Origin: Streptomyces spiramyceticus
GTDB lineage: Bacteria > Actinomycetota > Actinomycetes > Streptomycetales > Streptomycetaceae
Reading direction: 5' to 3'
Assembly: GCF_028807635.1 (NCBI RefSeq)
Contig: NZ_JARBAX010000001.1
Span: forward strand, 2,121,001 to 2,185,000
DNA: 64,000 nt
This document shows, piece by piece, positions 17,194-27,366 of this stretch (position 1 is the first letter of the stretch; each line of letters begins with the position of its first letter). The notes under the pieces were generated by a model that saw only the letters and a program-made list of their open reading frames with translations, did no database searches and was not told the DNA's origin. Position numbers and translations under genes: made by a program.

Positions 17194-18442
17194 TTTCATC
17201 GGTATCGGTCTCGGTCCGTTCAACCTCGGGCTCGCCTGCCTGACCGAGCCGATCGACGAGCTCGAAGGTCTCTTCCTCGAAACCAAGCCGAACTTCGAGT
17301 GGCACTCGGGGATGTTCCTCGAAGGCGCCCACCTCCAGACGCCGTTCATGTCGGACCTGGTCACCATGGCCGACCCCACGTCGCCGTACTCCTTCCTCAA
17401 CTACCTGAAGGAATCCGGGCGGCTGTACTCCTTCTACATCCGGGAGAACTTCTACCCACTGCGGACCGAGTACAACGACTACTGCCGCTGGGCCGCGGCG
17501 AAGCTCAGCAGCATCCGCTTCAACCAGACGGTCGCCTCGGTCGCGTACGACGACAAGGCCGAGCTGTACGTCGTCACCACCCAGGACACCACCTACCGCG
17601 CCCGCCGCATCGTCCTCGGCACCGGCACGCCGCCGTACATCCCGGACGCCTGCCAGGACCTCGGCGGCGACCTCATCCACAATTCCCGCTACGTGGACAG
17701 CAAAGAGGCCCTCCAGGCCAAGAAGTCCATCACCCTGGTCGGCAGCGGACAGAGCGCCGCGGAGATCTTCTACGACCTGCTCGCCGAGATCGACGTGCAC
17801 GGCTACCGGCTCAACTGGGTCACCCGCTCACCGCGCTTCTTCCCGCTGGAGTACACCAAGCTCACGCTGGAGATGACCTCCCCGGAGTACGTCGACTACT
17901 TCCACGCCCTCCCGGAGGCCACCCGCTACCGGCTGGAGTCGCAGCAGAAGAACCTCTTCAAGGGCATCGACTCGGAGCTGATCGACGCCATCTTCGACCT
18001 GCTCTACCAGAAGAACCTCAAGGGCCCGATCCCCGCCCGGCTCATCACCAACTCCTCGCTCGACACGGCGAGTTACGACGCCGACAGCGCGACGTACACC
18101 CTGGGCCTGCACCAGGACGAGCAGGACAAGGACTTCGAGCTGATCACCGAGGGCCTCATCCTCGCGACCGGCTACCGCTACCGCACCCCCGCCTTCCTGG
18201 AGGGCGTGAAGGACCGGATCCGCTGGGACGGCCAGGGCCGCTACGACGTCGCCCGCAACTACAGCATCGACACGGCGGGCAGCGAGATCTTCCTGCAGAA
18301 CGCCGCCGTGCACACCCACAGCATCACCTCCCCCGACCTGGGCATGGGCGCGTACCGCAACGCGTACATCATCGGCGAGCTGCTGGGCTCCGAGTACTAC
18401 CCGGTCGAAAAGGCCATCGCTTTCCAGGAGTTCGCCATATGA
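17177..18442 (+). CDS. desB: Cadaverine N-monooxygenase (lysine N6-hydroxylase family)
   Basis: A 421-residue FAD/NADPH N-hydroxylating monooxygenase that makes N-hydroxycadaverine. The FAD motif is at the very N-terminus ([15 protein letters not shown]), the NADPH motif is [18 protein letters not shown], and the C-terminal ATGYRYRTP is family-typical. A TTG start at 17177 is inferred because it puts the FAD motif at the expected position and has GGGAGAG upstream; other starts are far upstream inside desA. Confidence 0.93.
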   Translation: MSTPLDFIGIGLGPFNLGLACLTEPIDELEGLFLETKPNFEWHSGMFLEGAHLQTPFMSDLVTMADPTSPYSFLNYLKESGRLYSFYIRENFYPLRTEYNDYCRWAAAKLSSIRFNQTVASVAYDDKAELYVVTTQDTTYRARRIVLGTGTPPYIPDACQDLGGDLIHNSRYVDSKEALQAKKSITLVGSGQSAAEIFYDLLAEIDVHGYRLNWVTRSPRFFPLEYTKLTLEMTSPEYVDYFHALPEATRYRLESQQKNLFKGIDSELIDAIFDLLYQKNLKGPIPARLITNSSLDTASYDADSATYTLGLHQDEQDKDFELITEGLILATGYRYRTPAFLEGVKDRIRWDGQGRYDVARNYSIDTAGSEIFLQNAAVHTHSITSPDLGMGAYRNAYIIGELLGSEYYPVEKAIAFQEFAI

Positions 18443-18984
18443 GCAACACGCCGTTCACGGTCCGTCCCCTCGACCCCTTCGCCGACGCCGAGCTGGTGCA
18501 CGGCTGGGTCACCCACCCCAAGGCCGCCTTCTGGCTGATGCAGGAGGCCTCGCTGCCCGACGTCGAGCGCGAGTACATGGCGATATCGGCGGCCGAGCAC
18601 CACGACGCCTTCATCGGGCTGCACGACGGCACCCCCGCCTTCCTCATGGAGCGCTACGACCCGTCGAAGGTCGAGCTGGTCGGGCTGTACGAGGCCGAGC
18701 CCGGCGACGTGGGCATGCACTTCCTGGTGGCGCCGACCGACACGCCCGTCCACGGCTTCACCCGCGCCGTGATCACCGCCGTCATGGAGACGCTGTTCGC
18801 CGACCCGGCGACCGAGCGGATCGTCGTCGAGCCGGACGTACGCAACACCGCCGTGCACGCCCTCAACGAGGCCGTCGGCTTTGTCCCCGCCCGCGAGATC
18901 GCCAAGCCCGAGAAGAACGCGCTGCTGAGCTTCTGCACCCGCGCGCAGTTCGAGGCAGCGGTAGCCGTGGGGGTGGCCAAGTGA
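18439..18984 (+). CDS. desC: N-hydroxycadaverine acyltransferase (GNAT)
   Basis: A 181-residue GNAT acyltransferase that acetylates or succinylates N-hydroxycadaverine to give the hydroxamate monomers. It belongs to the RhbD/AlcB-type siderophore acyltransferases: [33 protein letters not shown] and [22 protein letters not shown] are visible. The start overlaps the desB stop (ATGA) and the end overlaps the desD start (GTGA). Confidence 0.93.
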   Translation: MSNTPFTVRPLDPFADAELVHGWVTHPKAAFWLMQEASLPDVEREYMAISAAEHHDAFIGLHDGTPAFLMERYDPSKVELVGLYEAEPGDVGMHFLVAPTDTPVHGFTRAVITAVMETLFADPATERIVVEPDVRNTAVHALNEAVGFVPAREIAKPEKNALLSFCTRAQFEAAVAVGVAK

Positions 18985-20753
18985 ACCCCGTGTCCCACCT
19001 CACGCCAGAGCGCTGGGCGGCCGCCAACCGGCAGCTGATCCGCAAGGGCCTCTCCGAGTTCGCCCATGAGCGCCTGATCACCCCGCAGAACCTCGGCGAC
19101 GACCGGTACTGCGTCCGTAGCGACGACTCGGCGACCGAGTACCGCTTCACGGCCCGCCGGTTCGCCCTGGACCACTGGCAGGTGTTCCCTGAGTCGATCA
19201 CCCGGCACCGGGGCAGCGAGCAGCTCCCGCTCGACGCCCTGGAGTTCATCATCGAGCTGCGCAGGGCGCTGAGCCTGAGCGACGAGATCCTGCCGGTCTA
19301 CCTGGAGGAGATCTCCTCCACCCTCGCCGGTACGGCCTACAAGGCGACCAAGCCCGCCGTCCGCGCCGCCGAGCTCGCCCGCGGTGACTTCCAGGCCGTC
19401 GAGACCGGGATGACCGAGGGCCACCCCTGTTTCGTCGCCAACAACGGCCGGCTCGGCTTCGGCGTGGACGAGTACCGTGCGTACGCCCCCGAGGCGGCGA
19501 GCGAGATCCGGCTGATCTGGCTGGCGGCCCGCCGCGACCGCACCAGCTTCACCGCCGGCGCGGGGATCGAGTACGAGACGTTCATCCGCGCCGAGCTCGG
19601 TGACGCGGCCGTCGACGGCTTCGCCCGCACCCTGGCCGACCAGGGCCTGGACCTGGCCGACTACCTCCTCGTCCCCGCCCACCCCTGGCAGTGGTGGAAC
19701 AAGCTGTCCGTCACCTTCGCCGCCGAGGTCGCCCAGCAGCGCCTTGTCTTCCTGGGCGAGGGCGACGACGCCTACCTGGCCCAGCAGTCGATCCGTACGT
19801 TCTTCAATACGAGCGACCCGGCAAAGCACTACGTCAAGACGGCACTGTCCGTCATCAACATGGGCTTCATGCGGGGACTTTCGGCCGCGTACATGGAGGC
19901 CACACCCGCCATCAACGACTGGCTGGCCAACCTGATCGACAGCGACGGCGTCCTGAAGGCGGCGCGCTTCTCGATCATCCGCGAGCGGGCGGCGGTCGGC
20001 TACCGCCACCTGGAGTACGAAGCGGCCACCGACCGGTACTCGCCGTACCGCAAGATGCTCGCCGCGCTGTGGCGGGAGAGCCCGGTGCCGTCCCTGACGG
20101 GCGGCGAGCGGCTCGCCACCATGGCCTCGCTGCTCCACGTCGACCACGAGGGCGCGTCGTTCGCGGGCGCCCTGGTCGAGGAGTCCGGCCTGGCACCCAC
20201 CGAGTGGCTGCGCCGCTACCTGGATGCCTATCTGCTGCCGGTGCTGCACTGCTTCTACGCGTACGACCTGGTGTTCATGCCGCACGGCGAGAACGTGATC
20301 CTGGTCGTCGAGGACGGCATCGTCCAGCGCGCGATCTTCAAGGACATCGCCGAGGAGATCTGCGTAATGGACCCGGACGCGGTCCTTCCGCCGACGGTCG
20401 AGCGGGTCCGCGCCGAGGTCCCCGAGGACATGAAGCTGCTGTCGGTGTTCACCGATGTCTTCGACTGCTTCTTCCGTTTCCTGGGCGCGACGCTCGCCAC
20501 GGAGGGCGTCCTGGACGAGGACGCGTTCTGGCGGACGGTGGCCGAGTGCATCAGCGCGTACCAGGACTCGGTGCCGGAGCTCGCGGACAAGTTCAAGCAG
20601 TACGACCTCTTCACGGACGCGTTCGCGCTGTCCTGCCTGAACCGGCTCCAGCTGCGCAACAACAAGCAGATGGTCGACCTCCAGGACCCGTCGGGAGCGC
20701 TCCAGCTCATCGGCACGCTCGACAACCCGATCGCGCGCCACGCACGCGCCTGA
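18981..20753 (+). CDS. desD: Desferrioxamine synthetase (IucA/IucC, NIS synthetase)
   Basis: A 590-residue NRPS-independent siderophore synthetase that uses ATP to oligomerise and cyclise hydroxamate monomers into ferrioxamine E/B-type products. The IucA/IucC domain shows EGHPCFVANNGRLGFG, LVPAHPWQWWNKL and SIRTFFNTS; the FhuF-like C-terminal part shows FYAYDLVFMPHGENVILV. It is the last gene of the overlapping desABCD operon and is followed by a strong hairpin. Confidence 0.95.
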   Translation: MNPVSHLTPERWAAANRQLIRKGLSEFAHERLITPQNLGDDRYCVRSDDSATEYRFTARRFALDHWQVFPESITRHRGSEQLPLDALEFIIELRRALSLSDEILPVYLEEISSTLAGTAYKATKPAVRAAELARGDFQAVETGMTEGHPCFVANNGRLGFGVDEYRAYAPEAASEIRLIWLAARRDRTSFTAGAGIEYETFIRAELGDAAVDGFARTLADQGLDLADYLLVPAHPWQWWNKLSVTFAAEVAQQRLVFLGEGDDAYLAQQSIRTFFNTSDPAKHYVKTALSVINMGFMRGLSAAYMEATPAINDWLANLIDSDGVLKAARFSIIRERAAVGYRHLEYEAATDRYSPYRKMLAALWRESPVPSLTGGERLATMASLLHVDHEGASFAGALVEESGLAPTEWLRRYLDAYLLPVLHCFYAYDLVFMPHGENVILVVEDGIVQRAIFKDIAEEICVMDPDAVLPPTVERVRAEVPEDMKLLSVFTDVFDCFFRFLGATLATEGVLDEDAFWRTVAECISAYQDSVPELADKFKQYDLFTDAFALSCLNRLQLRNNKQMVDLQDPSGALQLIGTLDNPIARHARA

Positions 20754-20769
20754 CCGGGACGAACAGCGG

Positions 20770-20806
20770 GCGGGCGCCCGTGTCCAAGGCCCTCACGGAC
20801 GCCCGC
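20770..20806. terminator. Bidirectional terminator desD / hexosaminidase
   Basis: Arms GCGGGCG-CCCGTG and CACGGA-CGCCCGC form a long hairpin with one mismatch, placed between two convergent genes. Confidence 0.6.
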
Positions 20807-20816
20807 CGCACCATCT

Positions 20817-22442
20817 CTACTCCGCAGGCCAGGGCACCTTCGACGACCGGTGGTAGTCGATCCCCAGCGCGGAGAACCGCGGCCCCTGCGCCGCGAGCCG
20901 CACCTTGTACTTGCTCCAGTCGTGCGTCGACGCGGGCGACCAGCCGATCTCGGCGATGCCCGGCAGCCTCGGGAACGCCATGAATTCGATGTGGTCGTTG
21001 GTCGATACGGTCTCCGACCACATCGGCGCCTCGACACCCAGGACGGACTCGGCAGGCGCACCCGGCAGATACGTCTGCGGGTTCCAGTCGTACGAGCGGT
21101 CCACCTCCACATAGCCGGCCCAGGACAGCCCGAGCGGCGTGCTCTTGTCGTACTTCATGTCGAGGTACGCCCGGTCGGCCGGCGACAGCACCAGCCTGGC
21201 CCCGTTCCTGGCGGCCTTGGCGACCTGCGCCTTCTCCGCCGCGGGCGTCTTGTCGAGGCCCCAGTACTGGGCGACGGCGCCCTTGACCGGCTTGGCGCCC
21301 GTCAGCTGGTGCCAGCCCATCACCGTCTTGCCGTACTTGCCGACGATGGCCTGTGCCTTGTCCATGAAGGCGACGTAGTCGTCGTGCGAGGTGGAGTGCG
21401 CCTCGTCGCCGCCGATGTGGATGTACGTGCCGGGTGTCATCGCGGCGATCTCACGCACCACGTCGTCCACGAAGTCGTACGTGACGGCCTTGGGCACGCA
21501 CAGCGAGCTGAAGCCGACATTCGTCCCCGTGTAGAGGGGCGGCGCGACGCCGTTGCAGTTGAGTCGGGCGTACGAGGCGAGCGCCGCGTTGGTGTGTCCC
21601 GGCAGGTCGATCTCGGGGACGACCTCCAGGTGGCGGGAGGCGGCGTACTCCAGGATCTCCTGGTAGTCGGCCTTGGTGTAGTAGCCGCCGGGGCCGCCCC
21701 CGACCTGTGTTGAGCCGCCGTACGTCGCGAGCCGGGGCCAGGAGTCTATGGCGATGCGCCAGCCCTGGTCGTCGGAGAGGTGCAGGTGCAGCTTGTTGAC
21801 CTTGTACAGGGCCATTTGGTCGATATAGCGCTTGACCTGCGCGACGGTGAAGAAGTGCCGCGACACGTCGAGCATCGCGCCCCGGTAGCCGTAGCGCGGC
21901 GCGTCCGTGATGGTGCCGCCCGCCACCGTCCACGGCCCGTCCTGCACGGTGTCCTTCTCGACCGCCGCCGGCAGCAGCTGACGCAGCGTCTGCACGCCGT
22001 GGAACAGGCCGGCGGGCTTGCGGGCGGTGATGGTGACGCCGTCCTGGCCGGACTCCAGCGTGTAGCCCTCGTCGCCGAGGGAGTCGGCCCCGGAACCGAG
22101 CCGCAGCCAGATGCCGCCCGGCTCACCCCATTCATCCCATTCGTTCCACTCGGAGACGGGCAGGGCGTAGCCGGTGGAGGGGCGCAGGATGTCTGCCAGA
22201 TAGGTGCCGATCTGCCACGCCTCGCCGGAGTCGGCTTCGACCTTGATCTGCGTCCGCTTCGTAAGGGTGTACGAAGGCCCGCCCTCGGAGACGGAGGCGG
22301 GCGCCGGAATCACTTGGCCCAACGGTCTGGCCGCTGCGGCGCTTCGAGCGGCGGCGGGCGAGGCCGCGAAACTCGCGGCACCGGCTGCGACGACGAGCAG
22401 CAGCGGTGCCAACAAGAGAGGAAGCGTTCTGCGTTGACTCAC
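20817..22442 (-). CDS. Secreted beta-N-acetylhexosaminidase (GH20)
   Basis: A 541-residue exported glycosidase that removes terminal GlcNAc from chito-oligosaccharides or glycans. GTG 22442 is chosen because it places the signal peptide (RRTLPLLLAPLLLVVAAGAA) at the N-terminus and has AGGGA upstream. A GH20b domain is followed by the GH20 barrel: YRGAMLDVSRHFF, LHLHLSDDQGWRI, and the catalytic Asp-Glu pair in YIHIGGDEAHS. The location next to glmS and upstream of a chitinase suggests local use of amino sugars. Confidence 0.92.
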   Translation of the reverse strand: MSQRRTLPLLLAPLLLVVAAGAASFAASPAAARSAAAARPLGQVIPAPASVSEGGPSYTLTKRTQIKVEADSGEAWQIGTYLADILRPSTGYALPVSEWNEWDEWGEPGGIWLRLGSGADSLGDEGYTLESGQDGVTITARKPAGLFHGVQTLRQLLPAAVEKDTVQDGPWTVAGGTITDAPRYGYRGAMLDVSRHFFTVAQVKRYIDQMALYKVNKLHLHLSDDQGWRIAIDSWPRLATYGGSTQVGGGPGGYYTKADYQEILEYAASRHLEVVPEIDLPGHTNAALASYARLNCNGVAPPLYTGTNVGFSSLCVPKAVTYDFVDDVVREIAAMTPGTYIHIGGDEAHSTSHDDYVAFMDKAQAIVGKYGKTVMGWHQLTGAKPVKGAVAQYWGLDKTPAAEKAQVAKAARNGARLVLSPADRAYLDMKYDKSTPLGLSWAGYVEVDRSYDWNPQTYLPGAPAESVLGVEAPMWSETVSTNDHIEFMAFPRLPGIAEIGWSPASTHDWSKYKVRLAAQGPRFSALGIDYHRSSKVPWPAE

Positions 22443-22598
22443 GGGCGGGTCCCTTCGGCGGGGCTTCGCAACTGTGGTGTTGTGCAGACGAACGGTCACC
22501 ATGGGTATCGCGCGCCTCACTTCGGGGTCAAGGTGTAGACCACTTCTCCGCGGTCGGACTTGAGGTTTCCCCCGCGAGCGGATGGGAGAATCCCCCGC

Positions 22599-23468
22599 AT
22601 GGCCGAAGTCATCCAGAAAGACGGGACGTGGACCTTCGACGGGGACACGGTCCGGATCGTGCCCGGCAGCGACAAGGGGGTGAGCCTGCTACGGAAGCAC
22701 CTCGGCGAAATCGCGGTACCGCTGGGTGCATTGGCGGGCGTCTTCCACGAGCCCGGCAAGAAGTCGGGGAGGCTGCGCCTGCGGCTGCGCGACGGTGCCG
22801 ACCCGCTGCTCCAGATCACCGGCGGAAAGCTGGAGGACGGTTCCGACCCGTACCGGCTGACCGTGGAGAACGACCGCACCGGGGTCGCCGAGTACTTCGT
22901 CGACGAGGTGCGCAACGCACTGCTGATCGAGCAGGTGGGCACGGGCCCGGTCGACAGCTATCTGCTGCCGGGGCCCGCCGCGCCGATAACGGTGGGCGCA
23001 GGTGACGCCACCGTCACCTTCGACGGCGAGCGGATCCGGCTGGAGTGGAACTGGAAGACCGAGGAGTCGAAGTCGTCGGGCGGTGTCAGCACGATCGCGC
23101 TCGCCGACGTGACGGCAGTGGAGTGGCTGCCCGCGATCGGCCTGGAGAACGGCTACCTCCGCTTCGTCGTGGCGAACGCCTCGACGAAGGCCCCGCCCAA
23201 GTACGACCCGCACGCCGTCGACCTGTGGGGGTTCAAGAAGGACCCGCTGATGGCCCTGGTCGCGGCGGCCGTCGTGGCCCGGCTGCCGCACCCGCGCGCG
23301 CCGCGCGCGCCCGAGGCCCCGGCTCCGGCGGCGCCTGCGCCGGCCGCCGGGGACGATCACGACGTGCTGCTGCGCAGGCTGCGCGAGCTCGGCGAGCTGC
23401 ACCGGGCCGGAATCCTCACGGACGAGGAGTTCACCACCGCCAAGCAGGCCGTCCTGAAGCGCCTCTGA
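22599..23468 (+). CDS. DUF4429 protein with C-terminal SHOCT domain
   Basis: A 289-residue cytoplasmic protein with two consecutive beta-rich DUF4429 repeats (each with a GTWTFDGDTVRI- or DATVTFDGERIRL-like start), an Ala/Pro-rich linker near 230-255, and a C-terminal SHOCT motif (LRRLRELGELHRAGILTDEEF). SHOCT domains are short helical oligomerisation or interaction modules. The family is common in Streptomyces; its role is unknown. ATG 22599 follows a GGGAG site. Confidence 0.82.
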   Translation: MAEVIQKDGTWTFDGDTVRIVPGSDKGVSLLRKHLGEIAVPLGALAGVFHEPGKKSGRLRLRLRDGADPLLQITGGKLEDGSDPYRLTVENDRTGVAEYFVDEVRNALLIEQVGTGPVDSYLLPGPAAPITVGAGDATVTFDGERIRLEWNWKTEESKSSGGVSTIALADVTAVEWLPAIGLENGYLRFVVANASTKAPPKYDPHAVDLWGFKKDPLMALVAAAVVARLPHPRAPRAPEAPAPAAPAPAAGDDHDVLLRRLRELGELHRAGILTDEEFTTAKQAVLKRL

Positions 23469-23486
23469 TCGCGATCATGGCGATTC

Positions 23487-23504
23487 CTGCCCGATTCCGG
23501 GCAG
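23487..23504. terminator. Hairpin after the DUF4429 gene
   Basis: CTGCCCG-ATTC-CGGGCAG is a perfect 7-bp stem with 4-nt loop, 18 bp after the DUF4429 stop. Confidence 0.5.
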
Positions 23505-23520
23505 AATTCTTGCGAAACCC

Positions 23521-23829
23521 TTGGCGACCCAGCAGTATCAACGGGTGCTCGAACGCCGAACGTCCAGCTCGTCGCACGACGACCTCATTGACCACCTGGT
23601 CCGCAGCACCGCGCTACCGCGCGGTGAGGCCGCCCGGGTGGTGCTCGACGTACTGGCGTACTTCGACGAGACGACCGAGGAATTCGTCCGCCGCCGCCAC
23701 CGCGAAATGCAGTCCGGCGGCCAGGTGAACGAGGCGATCTTCGAGCGGATCGCGGCCGAGCTGCCGCACCGCGCCGTGGCGCCGCCGGAGCTCTCGCTCC
23801 GTCAGCTGCGCCGCATCGTCTACGGCTGA
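23521..23829 (+). CDS. Conserved hypothetical protein upstream of glmS
   Basis: A 102-residue, Arg/Glu-rich, mostly helical protein with no transmembrane segment (SHDDLIDHLVRSTALPRGEAARVVLDVL). It precedes glmS by 40 bp in the same direction. TTG 23521 is a weak start; GTG 23545 (94 residues) is equally possible and neither has a clear ribosome site. No function is recognised. Confidence 0.6.
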   Translation: MATQQYQRVLERRTSSSSHDDLIDHLVRSTALPRGEAARVVLDVLAYFDETTEEFVRRRHREMQSGGQVNEAIFERIAAELPHRAVAPPELSLRQLRRIVYG

Positions 23830-23869
23830 TGCGGCCGAGCACACACAACGACTGAGGGGTAGAGACTTT

Positions 23870-25687
23870 ATGTGCGGGATTGTCGGTTATATCGGCAAGC
23901 GTGACGTTGCTCCGCTGCTGCTGGAAGGCCTCCAGCGGCTGGAGTACCGGGGATACGACTCGGCGGGCGTCGTGATCAACAGCCCGAAGGCCAGTGGCCT
24001 GAAGATGGTCAAGGCGAAGGGCCGCGTCCGCGACCTGGAGGCCCGCGTCCCCAAGCGCTTCACCGGCACCACCGGCATCGCCCACACCCGCTGGGCCACC
24101 CACGGCGCCCCGAGCGACGAGAACGCCCACCCGCACCTGAACGCCGAGAACAACGTCGCCGTCGTGCACAACGGCATCATCGACAACGCCTCCGAGCTGC
24201 GCGCCAAGCTGGTCGCCGACGGCGTCGAGTTCCTCTCCGAGACCGACACCGAGGTGCTCGTCCACCTCGTGGCCCGCTCCCAGGCCGATTCGCTGGAGGA
24301 GAAGGTCCGCGAGGCGCTGCGCCACGTCGAGGGCACGTACGGCATCGCTGTCATGCATGCCGACTTCTCCGACCGCATCGTCGTCGCCCGCAACGGCTCG
24401 CCGGTCGTCCTCGGCATCGGCGAGAAGGAGATGTTCGTCGCCTCCGACATCGCGGCGCTCGTCTCCCACACCCGCCAGGTCGTCACCCTCGAAGACGGAG
24501 AGATGGCCACCCTCAAGGCCGACGACTTCCGTACGTACACCACCGAGGGCTCCCGTACGACCGCCACGCCGACCACCGTGGAGTGGGAGGCCGAGTCGTA
24601 CGACATGGGCGGCCACGACACGTACATGCACAAGGAGATCTCCGAGCAGGCCGACGCCGTGGACCGCGTGCTGCGCGGCCGCATCGACGACCGCTTCTCC
24701 ACCGTGCACCTGGGCGGCCTGAACCTCGACGCCCGCGAGGCACGCGGCATCCGCCGGGTGAAGATCCTCGGCTGCGGCACCTCGTACCACGCGGGCATGA
24801 TCGGCGCCCAGCTGATCGAGGAGCTGGCCCGCATCCCCGCCGACGCCGAGCCCGCGTCCGAGTTCCGCTACCGCAACCCGGTCGTGGACCCCGACACCCT
24901 CTATGTCGCCGTCTCCCAGTCCGGTGAGACGTACGACGTCCTGGCCGCCGTGCAGGAGCTGAAGCGCAAGGGCGCCCGCGTCCTCGGCGTGGTCAATGTC
25001 GTCGGCTCGGCGATCGCCCGCGAGGCCGACGGCGGCATGTACGTGCACGCCGGCCCCGAGGTCTGTGTCGTCTCCACCAAGTGCTTCACCAACACGGTGG
25101 TCGCCTTCGCGCTGCTCGCGCTGCACCTGGGCCGTATCCGCGACCTGTCGGTCTCGGACGGCAAGCGGCTCATCGCGGGCCTGCGGAAGCTGCCCGGCCA
25201 GATCGCCGAGATCCTGGAGGGCGAGGACGAGATCAAGAAGCTGGCCGAGGAGTACGCCGGCGCCCAGTCGATGATGTTCATCGGCCGTGTGCGCGGCTAC
25301 CCGGTGGCGCTGGAGGCCTCCCTCAAGCTGAAGGAGATCTCGTACATCCACGCCGAGGCGTACCCGGCCTCCGAGCTCAAGCACGGCCCGCTCGCGCTGA
25401 TCGAGCCCGCACTGCCGACGGTCGCGATCGTCCCCGACGACGATCTGCTGGAGAAGAACCGCGCGGCGCTGGAGGAGATCAAGGCGCGCAGCGGCCGGAT
25501 CCTGGCGGTCGCGCACCGCGAGCAGGAAAAGGCCGACCACACCATTGTGGTGCCGAAGAACGAGACCGAGCTGGACCCGATTCTGATGGGCATTCCGCTC
25601 CAACTCCTCGCATACCACACGGCGTTGGCCATGGGTCGCGACATCGACAAGCCGCGCAACCTCGCCAAGTCGGTGACGGTCGAGTAA
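23870..25687 (+). CDS. glmS: Glutamine-fructose-6-phosphate aminotransferase
   Basis: A 605-residue GlmS that makes glucosamine-6-phosphate for peptidoglycan from fructose-6-P and glutamine. The N-terminal class II glutaminase starts MCGIVGYIGKRD with Cys2 as nucleophile (THTRWATHG-like HTRWATHGAPSDENAHPH follows). Two SIS domains follow (LGCGTSYHAGMIG; VAVSQSGETYDVLAAV; MMFIGRVRGYPVALEASLKL), and the protein ends in the active-site tail DKPRNLAKSVTVE. Streptomycetes usually have more than one glmS copy. Confidence 0.96.
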   Translation: MCGIVGYIGKRDVAPLLLEGLQRLEYRGYDSAGVVINSPKASGLKMVKAKGRVRDLEARVPKRFTGTTGIAHTRWATHGAPSDENAHPHLNAENNVAVVHNGIIDNASELRAKLVADGVEFLSETDTEVLVHLVARSQADSLEEKVREALRHVEGTYGIAVMHADFSDRIVVARNGSPVVLGIGEKEMFVASDIAALVSHTRQVVTLEDGEMATLKADDFRTYTTEGSRTTATPTTVEWEAESYDMGGHDTYMHKEISEQADAVDRVLRGRIDDRFSTVHLGGLNLDAREARGIRRVKILGCGTSYHAGMIGAQLIEELARIPADAEPASEFRYRNPVVDPDTLYVAVSQSGETYDVLAAVQELKRKGARVLGVVNVVGSAIAREADGGMYVHAGPEVCVVSTKCFTNTVVAFALLALHLGRIRDLSVSDGKRLIAGLRKLPGQIAEILEGEDEIKKLAEEYAGAQSMMFIGRVRGYPVALEASLKLKEISYIHAEAYPASELKHGPLALIEPALPTVAIVPDDDLLEKNRAALEEIKARSGRILAVAHREQEKADHTIVVPKNETELDPILMGIPLQLLAYHTALAMGRDIDKPRNLAKSVTVE

Positions 25688-25712
25688 TTCCCGTACGCCC
25701 CTAGCAAAAAAG

Positions 25713-25757
25713 GGGCGGTCCCGTCGTGCGCGCCACCTGCGCACGACGGGACCGCCC
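25713..25757. terminator. Bidirectional terminator after glmS
   Basis: A perfect 19-bp stem (25713-25731 with 25739-25757, beginning GGGCGGTCCCGTCG) with a 7-nt loop lies between convergent glmS and the YaaH-family gene. A run of A residues at 25705-25711 would give a U-tract on the minus strand. Confidence 0.9.
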
Positions 25758-25798
25758 TCCTGCCTGCCGGCAGCCCACAAGCCGGCATATGGCTGCTG

Positions 25799-26371
25799 TC
25801 AGCCGGTGGCCGTCACCCCCCGACCGGCAGCGCGGTGCGGCAGTGCGGTGGGCCACTTGGCCAGCGCGGCCGTGGCCCCGTACCAGGCGGCGAGGCCGCC
25901 GAGCGCAGCCACCCAGCCGCCGGCCTTCGTCAGTGCGTCGGCGTCGGCGAACTGCGCGACGCCGAGGAGCAGGAGGGAGAGGAACAGAAGCCCGTACATG
26001 CCCCGCTCCAGCATTCCGCTGCCCGACGCCCCCAGCGTGAGGCTGAGCGCCAACAGCGCCCACAGCAGCAGGAAGAGGCCCGCGGCGTCGTTGGAGACGT
26101 TGGGCTCACCAGCGCCCATGCCCCAGGTGAACCAGAAGGCACCGAGCCCGGCGAAGGCGGTACCGGCGAACGCGCTGCCCGCGCGGAATTCGAAGAGCCC
26201 GGCCACGAAGAGCGCGATGCCGCCGACGAAGAGTGCGAGCGAGACGGCGTCGGCCGCGGTCACGCCGTCGATGACACCGGTGTGTCCGATGCCGAATGCC
26301 AGCAGAGTCAGTCCGAGTGCGAGGTGTCCGAGGATCGAGGTGGTACTTCCCGCAGAGACGCCATTGTCCAC
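25799..26371 (-). CDS. GPR1/FUN34/YaaH (SatP) family membrane protein
   Basis: A 190-residue protein with six hydrophobic segments and the family motif LFEFRAGSAFAGTAFAGLGAFWFTWG. The family transports acetate or succinate. GTG 26371 is chosen because AAGGGAG lies 7 nt upstream; a longer frame to 26497 lacks this. The usual N-terminal NPAPLGL motif is reduced to GHLALGL, so transport specificity is uncertain. Confidence 0.8.
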   Translation of the reverse strand: MDNGVSAGSTTSILGHLALGLTLLAFGIGHTGVIDGVTAADAVSLALFVGGIALFVAGLFEFRAGSAFAGTAFAGLGAFWFTWGMGAGEPNVSNDAAGLFLLLWALLALSLTLGASGSGMLERGMYGLLFLSLLLLGVAQFADADALTKAGGWVAALGGLAAWYGATAALAKWPTALPHRAAGRGVTATG

Positions 26372-26519
26372 GGCGGGGCTCCCTTCATGCACGGTGTGCT
26401 GTCCCAGTGATCCTTGTGTACCCTTCACAAGCGCACAATCCACCTCTACGCACGGGTAGATTTGTCGGCTGTCAAGCGCGGATTGCAGCCATCCCACTGG
26501 GGACCAGGGGGAGTTGGGG

Positions 26520-27041
26520 TTACGGAATCACAATCACGGGGCGCTGAGCGCGCCGTGCGAGCCGCCCGGCCACCGAGCCGAAGATGCGTCCCACGATGCC
26601 GTGCGTCGACCCGACCACGATCGCGTCGGCCGAGTACTCCTGGCCGACTTCCTCCAGCTCGTGGCAGATGTCGCCGCCGCGCTCGACGAGGATCCACGGC
26701 ACTTCGGCGAGGTAGTCCGCGCAGGCGAGCTCCAGGCCGAGCACCTCGGTGCGATGATCCGGTACATCGACGAACACCGGCGGTTCACATCCCGCCCACA
26801 CGGTGGTCGGCAGTCTGTTGGCCACGTGGACGATGATCAGACCGGAGCCCGACCGCACCGCCATGCCGATGGCGTACGAAAGCGCCCGCTCGCTCGATGT
26901 CGAGCCGTCGAAGCCGACGACGACACCGTGCTGGAAAGCGGGATCGCACGAATGACGTGTTTGTTCCACCGCGCGGAGGTCGTCCATGGGATCGACGACC
27001 TGCTTGCGGTCCGCGGGTTCGGGGGTTTCGTGACCGGCCAT
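26520..27041 (-). CDS. Universal stress protein (UspA family)
   Basis: A 173-residue single-domain Usp with VVVGFDGSTSSERALSYAIG near residue 40 and the ATP-binding GSTHGIVGRIFGSVAGRLAR (G-2x-G-9x-GS) near the C-terminus, so probably of the ATP-binding class. ATG 27041 (MAGHETPEPADRK) is preferred over the TTG at 27092 by comparison with remembered Streptomyces homologues; neither start has a strong ribosome site. Confidence 0.85.
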   Translation of the reverse strand: MAGHETPEPADRKQVVDPMDDLRAVEQTRHSCDPAFQHGVVVGFDGSTSSERALSYAIGMAVRSGSGLIIVHVANRLPTTVWAGCEPPVFVDVPDHRTEVLGLELACADYLAEVPWILVERGGDICHELEEVGQEYSADAIVVGSTHGIVGRIFGSVAGRLARRAQRPVIVIP

Positions 27042-27366
27042 GGGTGTCTCGGCGAAGAAGTCCTCTGGGGAGGGGTCGCTTTTATTGGGCAAACAGTGGC
27101 AACGAGCGGTGGAGCCTGTGTCCGGGAATCATCTTCCCAAGCCCATACCCCCAAGGGTACGGCGACACTCCTCTCCTGCCCAGAGCCCGCCGTCCCTCAC
27201 GCGGCGTCCCAGGGAGCATGCACGAGCCCGGCCCGTAAGGCAATGGCGGTTGCCCCTTACAGACGTCCCTCTGGCGCCCCTGGCGACCCACAGACGGCAC
27301 GGAGTGACTCCTGACACCTTCCGCCCGTTAGCTACGCGCCCACCCGCGTACGAAAGGGACCCCGCC
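27042..27366. other. Divergent intergenic region, usp / small membrane protein
   Basis: 325 bp without a supported gene. It should hold the promoters of both flanking genes, and the ribosome site AAGGGA before 27367 is visible. I see no palindrome or other clear motif. Confidence 0.6.

Noticed and set aside
20817..22520. Longer hexosaminidase starting at ATG 22520
   Set aside because: It would put 26 charged residues before the signal peptide; GTG 22442 has a ribosome site and a normal secretory N-terminus.
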